A stretch of DNA of 64,000 bases, from contig CM049307.1 in the NCBI GenBank assembly GCA_026874595.1, positions 81,692,643-81,756,642 of the forward strand, in the 5' to 3' direction. The notes beneath the pieces are model-generated. The model ran no database searches. It saw only the letters and a list, made by a program, of their open reading frames with translations, and was not told the DNA's origin. This stretch comes from Sipunculus nudus (Eukaryota; Annelida; Sipuncula; Golfingiida; Sipunculidae). Position numbers and translations under genes: made by a program. Below, piece after piece: positions 41,001-56,000 of the stretch (its first letter is position 1; each line of letters opens with the position of its first letter).

Positions 41001-44000
41001 CCATGCTGCTTAGCAGATGTTCTCAATCTGAAACATTCAGACTTAATACCAACTGTGAACTTCAGCTTTGACAGAAAGGAAACAAAATATGACTATGATA
41101 TTTGCAGTGCTAATATAACTAATTTAAAATTTGTAAATATATTTCATACTTCATGATTTTTTCTAAAACAGTTATGAAAAAGTGACCTGTCTTATGTTTG
41201 CTTTCCAACTCGACATATATTTCCATCTGAACTGTTTAAATACAAGTTTTCACAAACACAGTAACATTTGCTACTTGGTAAAGGATTCATTTAGAAATGA
41301 CATTAGCTATTATATGAAATTTAATGAAAGAAAAAATAACAGAAAGAGATAGTAAATAGACTCACAGAGATGTTGTAGGTGACCAGCCCCCATACTCCTG
41401 TGTCTGGATCAACAGCCGAGACCTCGTGAACAAATGTTCCTGGCAAAGCATCCTGGGAAAAAAATATAAATTTGACTTTATAGTTCCCATTTTTTCAATT
41501 TCACTTTTTTTATACCTGACTTTACCTTCAGGTATTAAAATCCATAAGGTACAAGACCCACAGGTAGAACACCATAAAAACCCTGATAAACTGACCATAT
41601 CTCAGAAATGCTACATTTAACTGAAGTGACTGAAATTAGTTTACCATACTCATAAAATCCTGTTTAGGTACACTTGGGTATATTTTTTTAATAACTTAAT
41701 CCACTCCCTGTGAAATGATGATGCCTTCCACAAATTAGGTCATAAGGACCTAATTTTCAGATTAAAGGAGATTATCAGGGAGAATTCTCTTTGAGATAAA
41801 TAAAAGGATTGTACCGGTAGTTCCAAAAGACTGAAACCTGTGTCAGTTTATGTTTACACTAGGCCTGATTTCATGTCCACTCCAAGATATATCACTGTTT
41901 ATTTTAAGGTGTAAGAACTTAGCTGAAGATGGCAATTTATCTCTCTAAGATTTAGAATAAGATTATATTCTCTTTTGAGCCAAAGTGAGATTGTCTATGA
42001 TAGCATACAAATAAATTATTAACCTTGACCTGTATTGCTCTGTGGCCACAATCTGACCATCTTTCTGAGTGTATAATATATCTATAGGTTTATGTCCATA
42101 TGTAAATAAACACCATCATATGTTAGCCCTAATGCTGGTCCATTAATGGTCAATGTGCTGGTCACCTAATGGCAATGATTATGGTCAAGTGACTGATGAC
42201 CACTGTCCAAAATGATACCATATTTTGAAATTAATCAACTGAATATTTGCCCATTATCCTATTTCTCGGAAAAGTATAAAAGAAATATATTTCAGAATAT
42301 CCTCTAAGTTCACCTGTTAACAAAAATAAGTTTGATGAATTTGAATAAATTGAATTTAAACATATAATTATGTGTTTCATTTTTAAAAACTAAAAATACT
42401 TTAATTTTCATCAAAATTCTACAAACCTTACCTGATTTCATTATTACACAACATTCTTGTTTTGTTCAACTTAATGCGAAGTAAAATTCTCTATGGCAAA
42501 GTGACTAGAGTCTAAGGAAACTTTTACAATAAACGGTTGCAGATGATCTTTCAAGCAACATCTGTGATATACTAAGAAAATTTGTTTTAAAACATGATAA
42601 TAAAATATCTCGGGAACTTAAATCCAGATTCATAACTGACCCATATTAAATTTATAGTGACCACAAATAAAGGTATGTAAAATGTTTGATATCTTTCAGG
42701 AAACCAGTGAAGTATTATTAGGACAAGTGTTATATAGTTATAACAAGGTGTTACCTCAGGGATGTCTGCTCTGTAAGGGAGTCTGGTGAAGGTCGGAGCG
42801 TTGTCATTGACATCATTCAGTATCAGTCTTGTATACCTCTGAATCTGTAAATCAAAGTAAATTAATACGTGGCTGACATTGTCAGGTAAGTAGGATTTTG
42901 CTTTGAAAATGAAGGGTAGAGCAGGAAAGCTTTGTAATTCAAAGACCAAACAGTAGTTTATCTAGGTAATAAATGATCTATATTTTTTTATCTATATAAG
43001 CTGTACACTTTGGCAAAAGAGGACTATATATCTGACTTTATGTGAGTTTGACAAATTTATGTTTTTTTTTGTTTGTATTATGAATAATTAATATAAATAA
43101 TAAATATTCTATTGTTAAACATAAAAAGGTTAAGCCAAGTTGAAAATTCCTTTGCCTAAAATGACACATCAAAAACACCTTATTGAAACTGATCAATAAC
43201 AATTTGAGATACCTGCATGAACATATACTCAGATACAAGAATTTTTATGAATGCCGTTTGGATCTGATTTACCTCAAACCCAAAATTCTTTGAAATCTTT
43301 CATTAAACTAATTTTCCTTTCCTGAACACTGCCCAAAAAACATAATCCTAAATACAGTTGAACAATTGTGGGCACAACTGTAGAATAACTCAAGCACCTC
43401 CTTGAGGCACAACACTTCATCTGTGAACAAAAAATGTTTTTTATGTCCAGCTGCTTGTCTTAATTTTGCCACTTATTTTTATCTGCCGCTTACTTCTCCA
43501 TTACATGAATCCTAAACATCATACCGTCCATCTGTATACTCTCATAACCTCATCAAGACACTAGTGTGTGATCGATCCTCTAGTCGCTCCAAAAAGTGAA
43601 TACATTACCTCCCTCAAATTACAGTGAAAAGAGTTATGATGAATTTGACAAATAAAGATATCATAATGTGGCATAAATAGAATGACTTACATTGTTTTTG
43701 CCATCACTGACTTCAAACAGGATACTATATGACTCAACCAACTATAAAATAGAATGTTGAATATATAACTAGTGATGTAAACTATATATAATGTATATGT
43801 CGATGTGAAGAGACCACAGAAAGTTATTAATTCTTGTTTTCTTCTTCAGATATAAAACTCTTCAGTTTGTTAAATTATGGAAAATGTGTATGGATAGATG
43901 AAATATATAAATTGTTTTATCCAATGACTGCAACTTTGATATGGTATTTCAGTTCAAGAGCTCATCTAGCTTTCATAAGATTTTTACTTTGTGACACAAA

Positions 44001-47000
44001 CTTTTTTGATAAATAATTTGAAGAATTGCAGTAATTAAGGTATAAATGCTGCATATCATCTATCAAACAGTTATGTATAAAACTAGTAAACACACCTGAG
44101 GCAATGCTGTTTCCTCTAGATCTGTTTAAGCAATTTTTAAATCATTTTTTGGTGGAGGTAACCACCTCGATTAATGCTCATTTAAATAATTTTACCCTGT
44201 ATGTGTATCTGCAGAAATCCATTATATTTTGGGACTAAATTGTATGAGAGTAAAAATAAGATTTCTGAAGAACTGGTTTAACCAGTTTTGTTCAAACTAA
44301 TTATAAACAAACTTTTCCAGGAATTTTATGGTAGACATATTTTGATACTTTATGGTATTAACTTTCACTTACTTCTCTGTCTAGTTCAGTCTTGAGGGTG
44401 GCGTTGGCAGAAAATAGACCTGTTGAAACCAGCTCTAAGATCTGGTTGGCTATTTCTCCATTGATCAAAAATGTAACATATGGACTGTCTTCATCTACTG
44501 CTCTTAATGGGATTGCAACAGTTCCTGGAATCACAAACAGGATATTTTAACATATTATTATTAACAGTAGCCATAACAAACAAGCATTCACAAAAATTTT
44601 CATGATTAAGTAATCAAAGAAAATGTCTGATGTTTATCAATACAGTCTGACCTCTTTCGTTTGCCCTTGTCCATCTGCCAACCTCGCCTATTGCCAACAA
44701 ATGACAAAGTCCCAATTTCAGTACTACATATTTACTTCGTTCACTTGCCAGCCTTGCTATCTGCCAGGTGCTTTTTTTACCCAAATATGCCACAAATTTC
44801 CTTGATCATACACCAAGTTCCTGATTCCAGCTTCAGACAAGTCGGAAATATTTTGTCAAACCAGGGTGTTACCGCTTGGGCTCAGCTGACCTGGCCACGT
44901 CTGTGTTTACAACGACACGCCTCACTGCTGATGGATCAAGTACCCAGTGCTACTAATTATTTAATGACTTAATACCCTTGAGTTTGGTGACAGCTGTCAT
45001 CAGCTGAGTGACCAGTGTTGATTTCACACCTAGAGTTGTTTGGATAAAGGTCATTTTATGAGGCAAACCAGATTAGTAGTTTGGAGTAACAAACAGGGGT
45101 ACGAGGTCAAGCGGCTTATATCGTGTACAGACAACAGCGAACCTAAGGGGATTGGCATAGTGACGCAGTTCACTGGACAAAGCCCGTGCCTGGGATTCCG
45201 TCAGCAGCACCGCCACCAGCAATTGTTGGAAACTCACAGGATTTATACCCAGGGGTGACCAGCCAAATGAAACAGGTCAGCACGGCGGTCCAGAAGCAAA
45301 CAGTATCCTTCCGCATCTACAACAAGTGACAGATTGTCTCGGGATCGACCACAGTGTACGCATATTTATCAGGAATTTGTCAATGCCGATCAGAAAACAG
45401 GAACAACACAACCTTTGAACCATCAAGATATCATGGAAACAGTGACAGACTACGATGATACAGCCTGTCCAACCTCTGAACCTGAGGAAATAGTTGACCC
45501 ACTTCCACACACATCTGCCAAAGTCAGGCAGGCCATGAAGACTGTCTCATGATATTTCGAGAGCTCAAACTATAGCAAACACTCGGGTATGTAAGCATTT
45601 TACAGAATGGACCAAAGAATAACAGCTCTTCAGTCAGGAGATGGCAAACAATGCTCGATTACGGAATGCTTATGGGCACACAAAGATGAAAGTGAAAGCG
45701 CACCAGGAGAATTTAATATTTTGACCAGATATATTATACATGTATATCTTTGTAAATAAATTGTACATACTGTATTTTTCTATAGTTATTTGTATTTTTT
45801 TCTTTCTATGTGAATAAATTTATATTTATGAATAATTTTTTTTATCATGACTAGTTAAAGACGAGCCTAAGAAATGCATTGCCCAATTTGAGCTACCCTG
45901 GACATCCCATTTGGACCCCTCGATCAACTGCCACCCTCGCTTACCGCCAAAAATTCCCTCAGTCCCAAGGTTGGCGAATGAAAGAGGTTAGACTGTATAT
46001 TATTATTGAGAAACTTTTCACATTAATTTTTTTTAAAATTTTCCACTTCATTTGACAACCCTCCCAGAGAAACGGACTGTTTGATGTCCATGTTTAATTA
46101 ATTTATAGAGAGAAAAGATTTACAAGCATATACAGGCTATTGTGTTGTAACACTTTTAAGGTCCCAGAACTGTCTAATAAGCACGGGTATAGGTATTGTT
46201 TCAATTTTTTTTAACGTTTTACAAACAGCTGCTCTTGGTCCCCTCTTACTTGTATATTCTGTAAAGTGCGATTACGTCCTCTGTATGATGGCACATGCAA
46301 ACTTTGGGTTTTCAAATACTGGTTGATACTACGTATAGATAATATTTGTGAATTTCATCATTAAATACTATTTTCAAAATCTTTTATTGTTCCAGTATAC
46401 TTTATTTAGATACACTGAGAAGTCTCTAGGCTTACAGATCAAGACAGATTACCTCAAGCTGAAATAAAGGTAACCCCTCCCCCTCCCCCCAACCCTAAGG
46501 TCTTTTGGATGACTGGTCTGTCAACTTTCAAAATTATGGTTAAATTATCATATTCAAAATTGAAATATACATGCGTAAAGTTTGATATTATCATGTATAT
46601 GTACCACATATCATGGTTTTAAAAGTATCTTTTCTAGGACGCCATGTTCGGCTGGTCCTTTGTCCATGACACATCACAAGGAATGCTGTCAAAATTTGAA
46701 TTAAGGAATGAGCTGTCCTGTGTGAGATATCTGTCCATATTAATTGATTCATGTCTGGTTACCATGCAAGCTTAAGACAAACATGGGATATGCTAGGTGC
46801 AGGGATGTCACCCCATACTTGCAATCAGGTTGAGGGTTAATAACAAAGTGGCTCATGAAATTTTGATGCTCCACTGAATCTGATACATTATGAAAAGTCA
46901 TAGTAATAAATACATGTCAGAGTGATGTCATTTATGGTTTCCAATGACATTTTACCAGAATACTTTTAACATATTTGAAATCCCTGGATCTTAGTTATAA

Positions 47001-50000
47001 TTTGTGCCCAGACCTATTTCCAGATGCTTACATTCCTTACACAGCAGTTATACATTGCAGTCATACTATATCTCAAGTTTTTCAGGGTTCCACCACTAGG
47101 CCTGACACAGGGCTAAGATTATATAAATTAATTGTAATCAGACCAATGAGAGTGGCATATTGCATTTTGCATCCAGCTCCTGTTTTGAACTTTTAACCCT
47201 TTAACAACTGGCTCTGATTGGTATCGATCACAGTTCTTGGCCAGGTGCCATCCCTGGTGGCAAAACCCTGAAATACTTGCTATACAAAGCAGCAGTCAAT
47301 GGTAAGGAGGTATATAGAAAGACTGTAAACGTAAAACCACTAGTACACCAGATGTTCAGATGTAACACCAGATGTAACAGTTGCAGTCTTCACAGTAAAA
47401 TTTCTTACCTATGGGAGCATCTTCTCTGATGAAGTAGTTGGAATCAAGAATCAGCTGTGGGGGTTTATTGGACTGAGCTGCATAAAAAGAAGATCATACA
47501 TTACAGTGGTGTCTTGAGTATAAGACTATGTTTTTAGTCAAAATTACTGTAGCATCTTGTGTAAAGCCCTGTTACCACAATACTGTAATACTTTACATTT
47601 ATTTCTGCATTATATGTGGAGTAAGTCTATATAGTGAATCCAACAGTAATGTCTCATATATTTATTGCATATATTGTAACTGAATTACCTTGAATATTTA
47701 TGTCTTCATGGCTTCAAGAACATATATATTTCCATGTGCCATACAATAATTGCTTGCCATACTCTTTCTCAAATGGCCTCGAGCCTTAAAAACATACATA
47801 AATTCCTTTGGTTAAATCTGATTTTTATGATTTCATTCACTGAGGTAGATGGAAATATCAATATCTCTATATATTTTACCTCATCAAATATATTCTTTTA
47901 CATCTATGGCATGGCATACAACAAACCACTATATGTGTATATAAATACTGCTGTGCAAATACTTTTTTTAACTTAACTAGCTTGTCTTTAATAACATTTC
48001 ATGTACAGGCACTATTGCATTATTTATATCAATGATTTGTAATTAATAGTCGTTGATGATGGTGATAGCCAAGCACTGTTCTGCCATGGCAGAAGTATGA
48101 GCTTTAGTCAGTCTTCTCACTCAGATCCAGAGGGGTAGGGGAGGGGAGGGGGGTTAGCGAGTCTGGAAACAATTTTTTATGGGTTTTAAATCAAGTTTAC
48201 AGCCAAGGACCCTTCCTCCTTTTTCTGGACTTGAGGACCTTAATTATTACTGTTATTCTGTAAATCTACCTGGAATGGACAGCCCCCCTCAAAAATCATA
48301 GATCGGCCCCTAAATTGGGGCAGATTACAGTTCATCATTAGTGTCTTATGACTTTGACTGATCTTTATACAATCAATAGTTCTGTGGACAGTTCTGTTCT
48401 GAAAACGAGATCTTTGATAGGAGTGTGCTTAATACAAATACATGTCTCCTAAAGTCGTATACAGGTTGGGTATATTTCATTAGACCACCACTCCAAAGTG
48501 ACGAACTGGCCTGGCCGGATGTTGGTTTCATTATTTGATCAGCCATTGACTGTGTTTAGACAGCAATCTGCAAATTCCATGCAGTGATCTATAATGACTG
48601 TCTGATGTTCCTGATGGCTCTAACAGCCTAGTCCTCCCCTTAACACACTAACGCTGTTTAAGTCAATAAGAAGCACAATTAAGCCTTTATTATACACATA
48701 GTTGTGAAATTTTGCAAATCTTGGAGGCAAACATGTTTTGATTTTTTAAATATCCCCTTTTACATGGATTTTAATAAAATATCTGCCAGAAGGTACCAAA
48801 TTCTTTTAAAGAATTTGTAAAAAGTATCATAACAATTGTTTCTTTATCTCCACAAGGGGTAGATATTGTTATCCATGAAACAATATTTACTTAAAACTTA
48901 TTTTTGGATATTTTCAGACAGAAAATTCACTTTAAAATTTCAGATCCATGGGTAACATTTTCAAATTATTGTTTTCCAAAACATTTTTGAAAAGACAATT
49001 TAAATTTAAGATGAACTAAATTTTTAATCTCTCAAGCAAATATTATTTTCATTAATACACCATGATTAAAATATCAGCTGAAGTGAATTTCCAAATCACA
49101 AAGATAACATGATGTCATATTGAACTAGTAATCCTATATCATAGCACAAAATGCCTCATGCTTGACAGGCAGGTGTGGTCAATAATTAAGTGGCCACACC
49201 TTGAGAAGGTAGGGTTTCTATAGACTGCTCAATAAGTAAGCCTCACAATGGTTTCCAGGAACACCTGCACTGGGCCTTTTATTTCTGTTACACATTGTGC
49301 CAAAAGAAAGTTACATTAAGCCTGCTCCAATCCCTTGTTCCTCTGGGGGCATACGTGATACAAAATACTACAGACACCTTAGAACACAATGAATGTTGAT
49401 AATTAACGATAAGAATAATTATGGTTCATTTACCTCTGATATCACTGAAGAGTTCCATTTTACTTGTATAATGGTTAGTTACGGCTAATTTCCCAGGTTC
49501 ATTTATTTATTAAAGGTTAAAACTGAACAATTTTAAAATATTCTTTCAAAAGAGCATTTTTTTATGAAATAATGGAACTGAGTCATCCATAAACACAATG
49601 AATGATAAAACACAAAGCATTTCTAAGTTATGTTAAATTTTTTCGTCTATATGTTGTACCTTGACAGACGTCTTCATAAAACATTCCATTCATATTTGCA
49701 ACAAAGGAAATCTATGGAATTTCACAGACCAAGAAACACATAACATGTTCACAGTGAGAACTCCAATTATTAATAATTAATACAAACCTCATAACATTTC
49801 TAAGTATATGACAAGTCAATCATTACGGTAAGCTGCCTATAAGCCCCATTGCACCAAAACCAAGCAGCCCTAACTACATCATGCTACTTGATAAGAAAAA
49901 TAAATTTTACTAAAAATAATTATCATAATTTATTCAAATGAGTCTTGGTCACATGACTGCATGAAATATGCAAGTCTGCATATTATCATATATTTTTAAG

Positions 50001-53000
50001 GTACACTGAAAGTCATTATAAAGTCGGAGATACCAAGGAACACAAAGTTTTAAATCTGATTTAAATCTAAATCCTATAAAGTGCAAATTGTAAATTTTAA
50101 TGTAATAATTCTTACTCTGATAATCATATTATAAAAGAGTCACTGCTCAGATACAACTATAGTGAAATGACAAGTATAGCTTTTTTTTACATTCAAATTG
50201 ATTTGTGCCAGGAAGTCACATTTTAATATAATTAATTATGGATACCGCTTGGAAGGATTTTAAAAAACAAGGCCTACAGGCCTAATGCGAACCTGTGCAT
50301 TGGGAAATACACCAGGTATAATGCTTCAATGCTGGACCATTACTTCTCATGTATATGAACAATGCAGGTACTAAACATTTTGAATAAGAAACAATTACAC
50401 AAACATCACTGCTGAAATTCTGGCATGGGTGTACACAACACAAAAATGATTGTAGCTGGCACCACCAGTCTTGTATACAACAAAGCTATCAGAGATATAT
50501 ACATATGCCCTATTTCAGACTGATATATCAAACCCCTCCTGAAAATAAGCAGGGACACATACTGTGCAAAAATTATTATAAGTGGCACCACCAGTTTTGT
50601 ATACGACAAAGCTATTCGATATGTATATATATGCTCAATTTAAGGCTGATATATCAGATTCCTCTGTAGAAATAAGCAGGCACACACACTGTGCAAAAGT
50701 CATTGCAGATGGCGACACCTGTCTTGTAAACGAGAAGGCCATCAAAGACACATAGATAGGTCAAAATATCAGGCCAATACATCAAAATTACCTTGACTCT
50801 GATGCACAGGGCTGACCAGGCTTAGGTTACGCTCTTTACACAGCGCTTTACCTATAGGGCTACTTCCTATATCGTAAGGCGCTGTTTGTTATGACCTTGT
50901 ATCCTGAATTGCAACACCAGAGGGGAGCACTGTATTTTTGTCCAATCAGATGAGACCTCGTGCTGGAAGACAAAGCCAAGCGAGGAATATACGGAGCCAA
51001 TCATATTAATTTCTTTTTGAGTGACAGCTCATCCCACAGCCTAACCGTCTGAACAGGCCACAGGCTCAGAGAGAATTGCCCCTGACGTGGTTTGCTTAGG
51101 GCCTTGGGCACATAGGATGCTCGGCCGGTCAGCTGTAATTCAAACGAAACGTAACAACAAAGGCTGCATGCACACCTCCCTGGCTGGTTTCAGTTCTGCA
51201 GACAACAGATACATGGCAACGCTAACACAGTCATAATCGAATCGGTCGATGATGCGAGAATGCAGAGGGAGCAATTTAAATTCGACCGGAAACTCTTCAA
51301 GCAGCGCTTGAAGCGCGGCAATGGGCGGAGCCAGGATGCCTGTCGAGTGTTTGTTTATTGGCATCTGATTGGCTGCTTGTCACATTGTACGCACGTTTAT
51401 TTTAGTGGACAACAAACCGCCATCTGGTGTCTAAATATATCATAAACGGTCAAAGCTGGCAGCCTGAAAATCAGTTGCTTCTTTAGAAGCGCAAGATTTC
51501 CGCTGCCTCAGGAGCGTAGGCTTAGGTGAGAAAGGCAGTTGCCCCAAGTGAACTGTAACAAATTTACTGGCTCAGGCTACTGCACTGAGTGAACTCATGA
51601 CTTGCACCTGGCTAGACTGAGTGAACTCTTGACCTGTTGCATAATCTGACACAGTTGGCAGTCTGCCAAAGCTATAAATAGATCAAGGCTGAACTTTGGT
51701 GCCAAATCTGATGCAGTGGGCAGTCTGCAAACACTATAAATAGAATGCAGCTTCTGCATTGAGTGAACTCCTGACCCATAACTGGCTGCACTGAGTGAAC
51801 TCTTGACCTGTTGCCTAATCTGATACAGTTGCATGGCAGTCTGTCAAAGCTATAAATAGATCGAGACTGACCTCTAGCCTGTTGCCAAGTCTGAAATAGT
51901 AGCCACACCATTGCATAAGTTCATGCAGGGGCCCTGCCCTGAGGGGCATGACACACATGAGGTGATCACATGGTGCCCATGAGGTGTTCACATGTCTCCC
52001 ATGAGGTGATCACATGTCACCCATGAGGTGATCACATGCTTGTGCTTGGCTGCACTGATTGAACTCTTGACCTAAATCTGGTTGCACTGAATGAACTCTT
52101 GATCTGTTGCCAAATCTGAAACAGTTGGCAGTTTCTCAACCTATTTAAAGATACAGACACAATCTTGGAATGTTGGTGAATCTGTTTACACATACTGAAA
52201 GACTGACTAAAATGCCTTTTTTTCAAGCTGACTTATTCATAAACTTTTTATCAAAATATCTAGAATAATAAAAGATGCAGTTCTTTCTTGTATAAAGGGC
52301 CAAAAATTCTGCCAAAAATCATTCAAGTAAACTTGAACAAGGCTTAGGTGAGTAAGGCAGTTGCCCCCGAGTGACCTGTGACAAATTGCTGCCTCAAGCT
52401 ACTGCACTAAGTGAACCCTTGACCTGCACCTGGCTAGACTGAGTGAACTTTTGACCTGTACCTAGCTGCACTGAGTGACCTGTTGCATAATAGACACAGT
52501 TGGCAGTCTGCCAAAGCTATAAATAGAATGCAGCTATGGCACTGAGTGAACTCTTGACCTATACTTGGCTGCACTTCTTCCAATCCTGGCACTGTGCCAA
52601 AACTATTTATAGAGCTGACATCATCTTGGCTAATGGCCAACATCAAGGCACTGGCAATCTGCCAATGGTAAACCAAGTGCTGCCATCTGTACACAAAAGT
52701 GGTCCCTACTTGTAATAACTTTGAAATTTTTTCAGCCGACTTTTTATAAGAAAGAAATCAGGAATATATGTAAAATTATTATGGATACATACTGAATGCA
52801 AAATTAAAATACAGATATATCTCATTGATGGCAAATTTTTGAATTAAGTTGAGTAGGGATATCAATAATTTATAATCCACGTACAGTTGTCTTTATATAG
52901 CCACAGAGAGCTGAATATCCATGATTGTAACATTGCCTGGTATGATGAATAACTTAAATCATAAATCTAAATTTTTTAAAAGCTTTTAAAAAAATTTTCT

Positions 53001-56000
53001 TGTCAATATTAACCAAAGATAACCTGAAATCTAAATGCCTAGTGGCATGATGTAATAGATGCTGATAAACTGGTGTCAGGCTAGATGTAACAGCATCACA
53101 CAGCTAACATATATGGTAAAATGACTCAATTCAAGCTCCATAATTCAGCCAAAAATCATTCATGTGGAACCATTAATGACATTTATTATAAGAATAATTG
53201 TAGGGATTATTTTTGTAAAATATTTAACAAACTAGCTTCAGTGGCATCAGTCGAAAAACGTTTTGCAGGTTTATAACTCATATAGGAAGATACAGCAAAC
53301 TGGCTAAGTTCAGCTTCCCGTAACTCAGCCAAAAAGCACTAAACCAAAACCATTTGAACAAACTTGAATTATCAACATCTGAGGATAATTAATGTGTGAG
53401 ATTTAAGAATTTGGCCCAGTGGTTTTTGAGAAGAAGATCTTTGTAGCCACTAAGCTAATATGGGCTGTTATGGCATATGACTAAATTCAGCTTCCCATAA
53501 CTTAGCCAAAAGTCAATGAAAAGTGACCATTTGAACAAACTTCAGAAAACACTACCCTAGGATCATTTCTGTGCGATATTAAACATTTTGGCCATATGGT
53601 TTCAGAGAAGAAGTTTTTTGTAGCCCTCAGTGTGATACAGGCACTGATGACCCCGTACAAAAAAGGCCGATGCAGGTGGCGCCACCAATACCTCAATTCA
53701 GATATGACTTATGTGACCAACATTGGCATAAAATTTGGTGATGACAGCTCCAGCCAGTTCTGAGATTTAAATTTTAATATGCTTTTTTGCACAGATTACA
53801 AAGTTCAACCTCCTGTAACTCGGCGAAAAATCTCTGAACTGGAACCATTCGAACAAACTTGAGAAAGATTGTTCCAAGGATCATTTCTGTGAAATATTGA
53901 ACAATTTGGCTGGACAGTTTCGGAGAAGAAGATTTTAAAGCTTTTATAGCTTTTACCCTATAAAATCTAAGAAAATGTAGTTAGAAAAAAAATAAACAAA
54001 ATCCGATATAGTTTTTTGGATGACTGATTATTTGCAAAATATTTGGTGATGCTAGCTCCTGCCATTTTTGAGATAGCTATGGTTAACGTACAGACGAAGC
54101 ACAACGCATGACACACGATGGACGTCGCCTCACCATCGCATAAGCTCACAGGTTCGCTAAAAATTGGCTAATAGAAAGGAAGCACAATCTTAGTGGTATC
54201 ATCTGCCAGCCAATGAAATTCTTTCTGTGGAAATGCAAATACTGCATCATGGATAGATCACTACAAGTTTCATGCATAATTAATTTCATAATCTGAGGCT
54301 TAAATTTAAACAAGACAAATCTGTAAGATTCCTCAATAAAAATTACCTTTATCACATGAATATATCATTGTAATCATTTATATACTACATGTTAATTGCA
54401 TTATATATTTTGCTGGTGCATTAAATTATAATAAATTATCATATTATCAAATATGTGCACTTAAATATCTAGACTTCCCAATCAACAATGTGCAGCTATG
54501 CTGATCAATTACTGATCAGTTCTTGTCTGTGCAATACCTACCTTGAGTTAATTCTAATGAAGATAAAAACATGTATGCAGGAATAAGATACAAATAAAAC
54601 CTTAACAAATAATTCACAATATTAAACAATCAGTAGATACCGTAATGCAGTGTATCTGGATATCAATGTTTTCGAGACGTATGATAATATTAGTTGTGCA
54701 TAAAAGATAAATAACTGTAGAATTTCAATTTCATACAAGTGAAAGAACCCAATTTTATGTTCATACAATTCAAAATTTAAGAATTTCCTAGAATGTGAAT
54801 ATTTTGACAGAATTTTCTAACAGTCAAGCTTTAAATGCATGACCTTTATCAGCTTTCTTATTATATCTAAAATTTCATGATGTTTTAAGTACTAAATTTT
54901 TTTATTTCAAATTTCAAAATCTTTTTAATAATTTCATGTATAAAATTCTCATGGGGAAATTTAAATTCTCCAGGAATTGAGTTTTCACTTCATATTCACT
55001 TATAACATGTCAAGAAAATGGTGAATTTGAGATCAATTATCTTCCCAGGATTATGTTCAATCAGGAAAAATTGTAAATATTTGTCTAAGAGTTCATGTGT
55101 TTATGGAAATACTCTCCATACAGTGGCACTTAATTAGCTATGTACCCTCCATGCAGTCACTCTACTATATTGTACTGGAACTTTATTTGACCCATCAGTG
55201 ACTTGTATTGCTTATATATATCTTTAATCTAGTAGCAATTAGCTCCTTTTGTGGGCTTGATAAAACTCACCCGCAGTTAATCTAGAGATTACATACAAGG
55301 TGGTGGGAATTTATATATTTACACAGAGTCTGTATATTTGCAATTAACAGCATATTTCTAACACCTCTATTCACATGAGCGTGTATTCGTTGGTATATCC
55401 GTGTTTGTGCTTTCGGTTAATTTCACATACTTCTCACCAGGCATGCCCTTACGTGAGATATGACGAGATACAAGAGTATGGGAGGCTAAGGGTGTGTATC
55501 TACTTGTCTGTGATATTGTTGCTGGCATACCGTAAAGTTGTTATTACAAGAGGTTAGTATTGCTTACACCTGTAGTGTAAACACCATAAACACACCAAGT
55601 GTATGTAATATCATGTAGGAATAATACCGTATGAACAAGGTGCTAAATTCACTGACCTTATAGATACCACAAGGTCATATATATTATTTATGATGTATAC
55701 AATATTATAATTTATGTAATATAATATCTATAATGTACCTGATAATTATTGTATCTTTGTCAGGTGCATAGTGAGGTATTGTATTTTCCCCCCAAGACAG
55801 GGGTGTCTGTTAGCAACTTCATGCAATATAAGTTCTAAACAGATATGGAGGGATAGGGTAATACCAAGAGAGCAACCTTTTGGTGTAACTTTTTGAGGTA
55901 ATCTAAATCATCATAATATACCGGTATTTCTAAACTAAATTATTCTTTTCCATCTGGCCACTCATTGATGTTAGGGCTAGCTTTGATCTAGATCACTGTG

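Larger units (their letters stand above)
41453..44372. other. Introns 5, 4 and 3 (apart from exons 5 and 4)
   Basis: AT-rich sequence. No mobile-element ends, RNA genes or extra exons recognised. Confidence 0.4.

Noticed and set aside
51140-51364. Alternative first coding exon of the cadherin
   Set aside because: The frame starts MPINKHST, lacks a hydrophobic signal sequence and has no phase-1 donor that would join exon 2.
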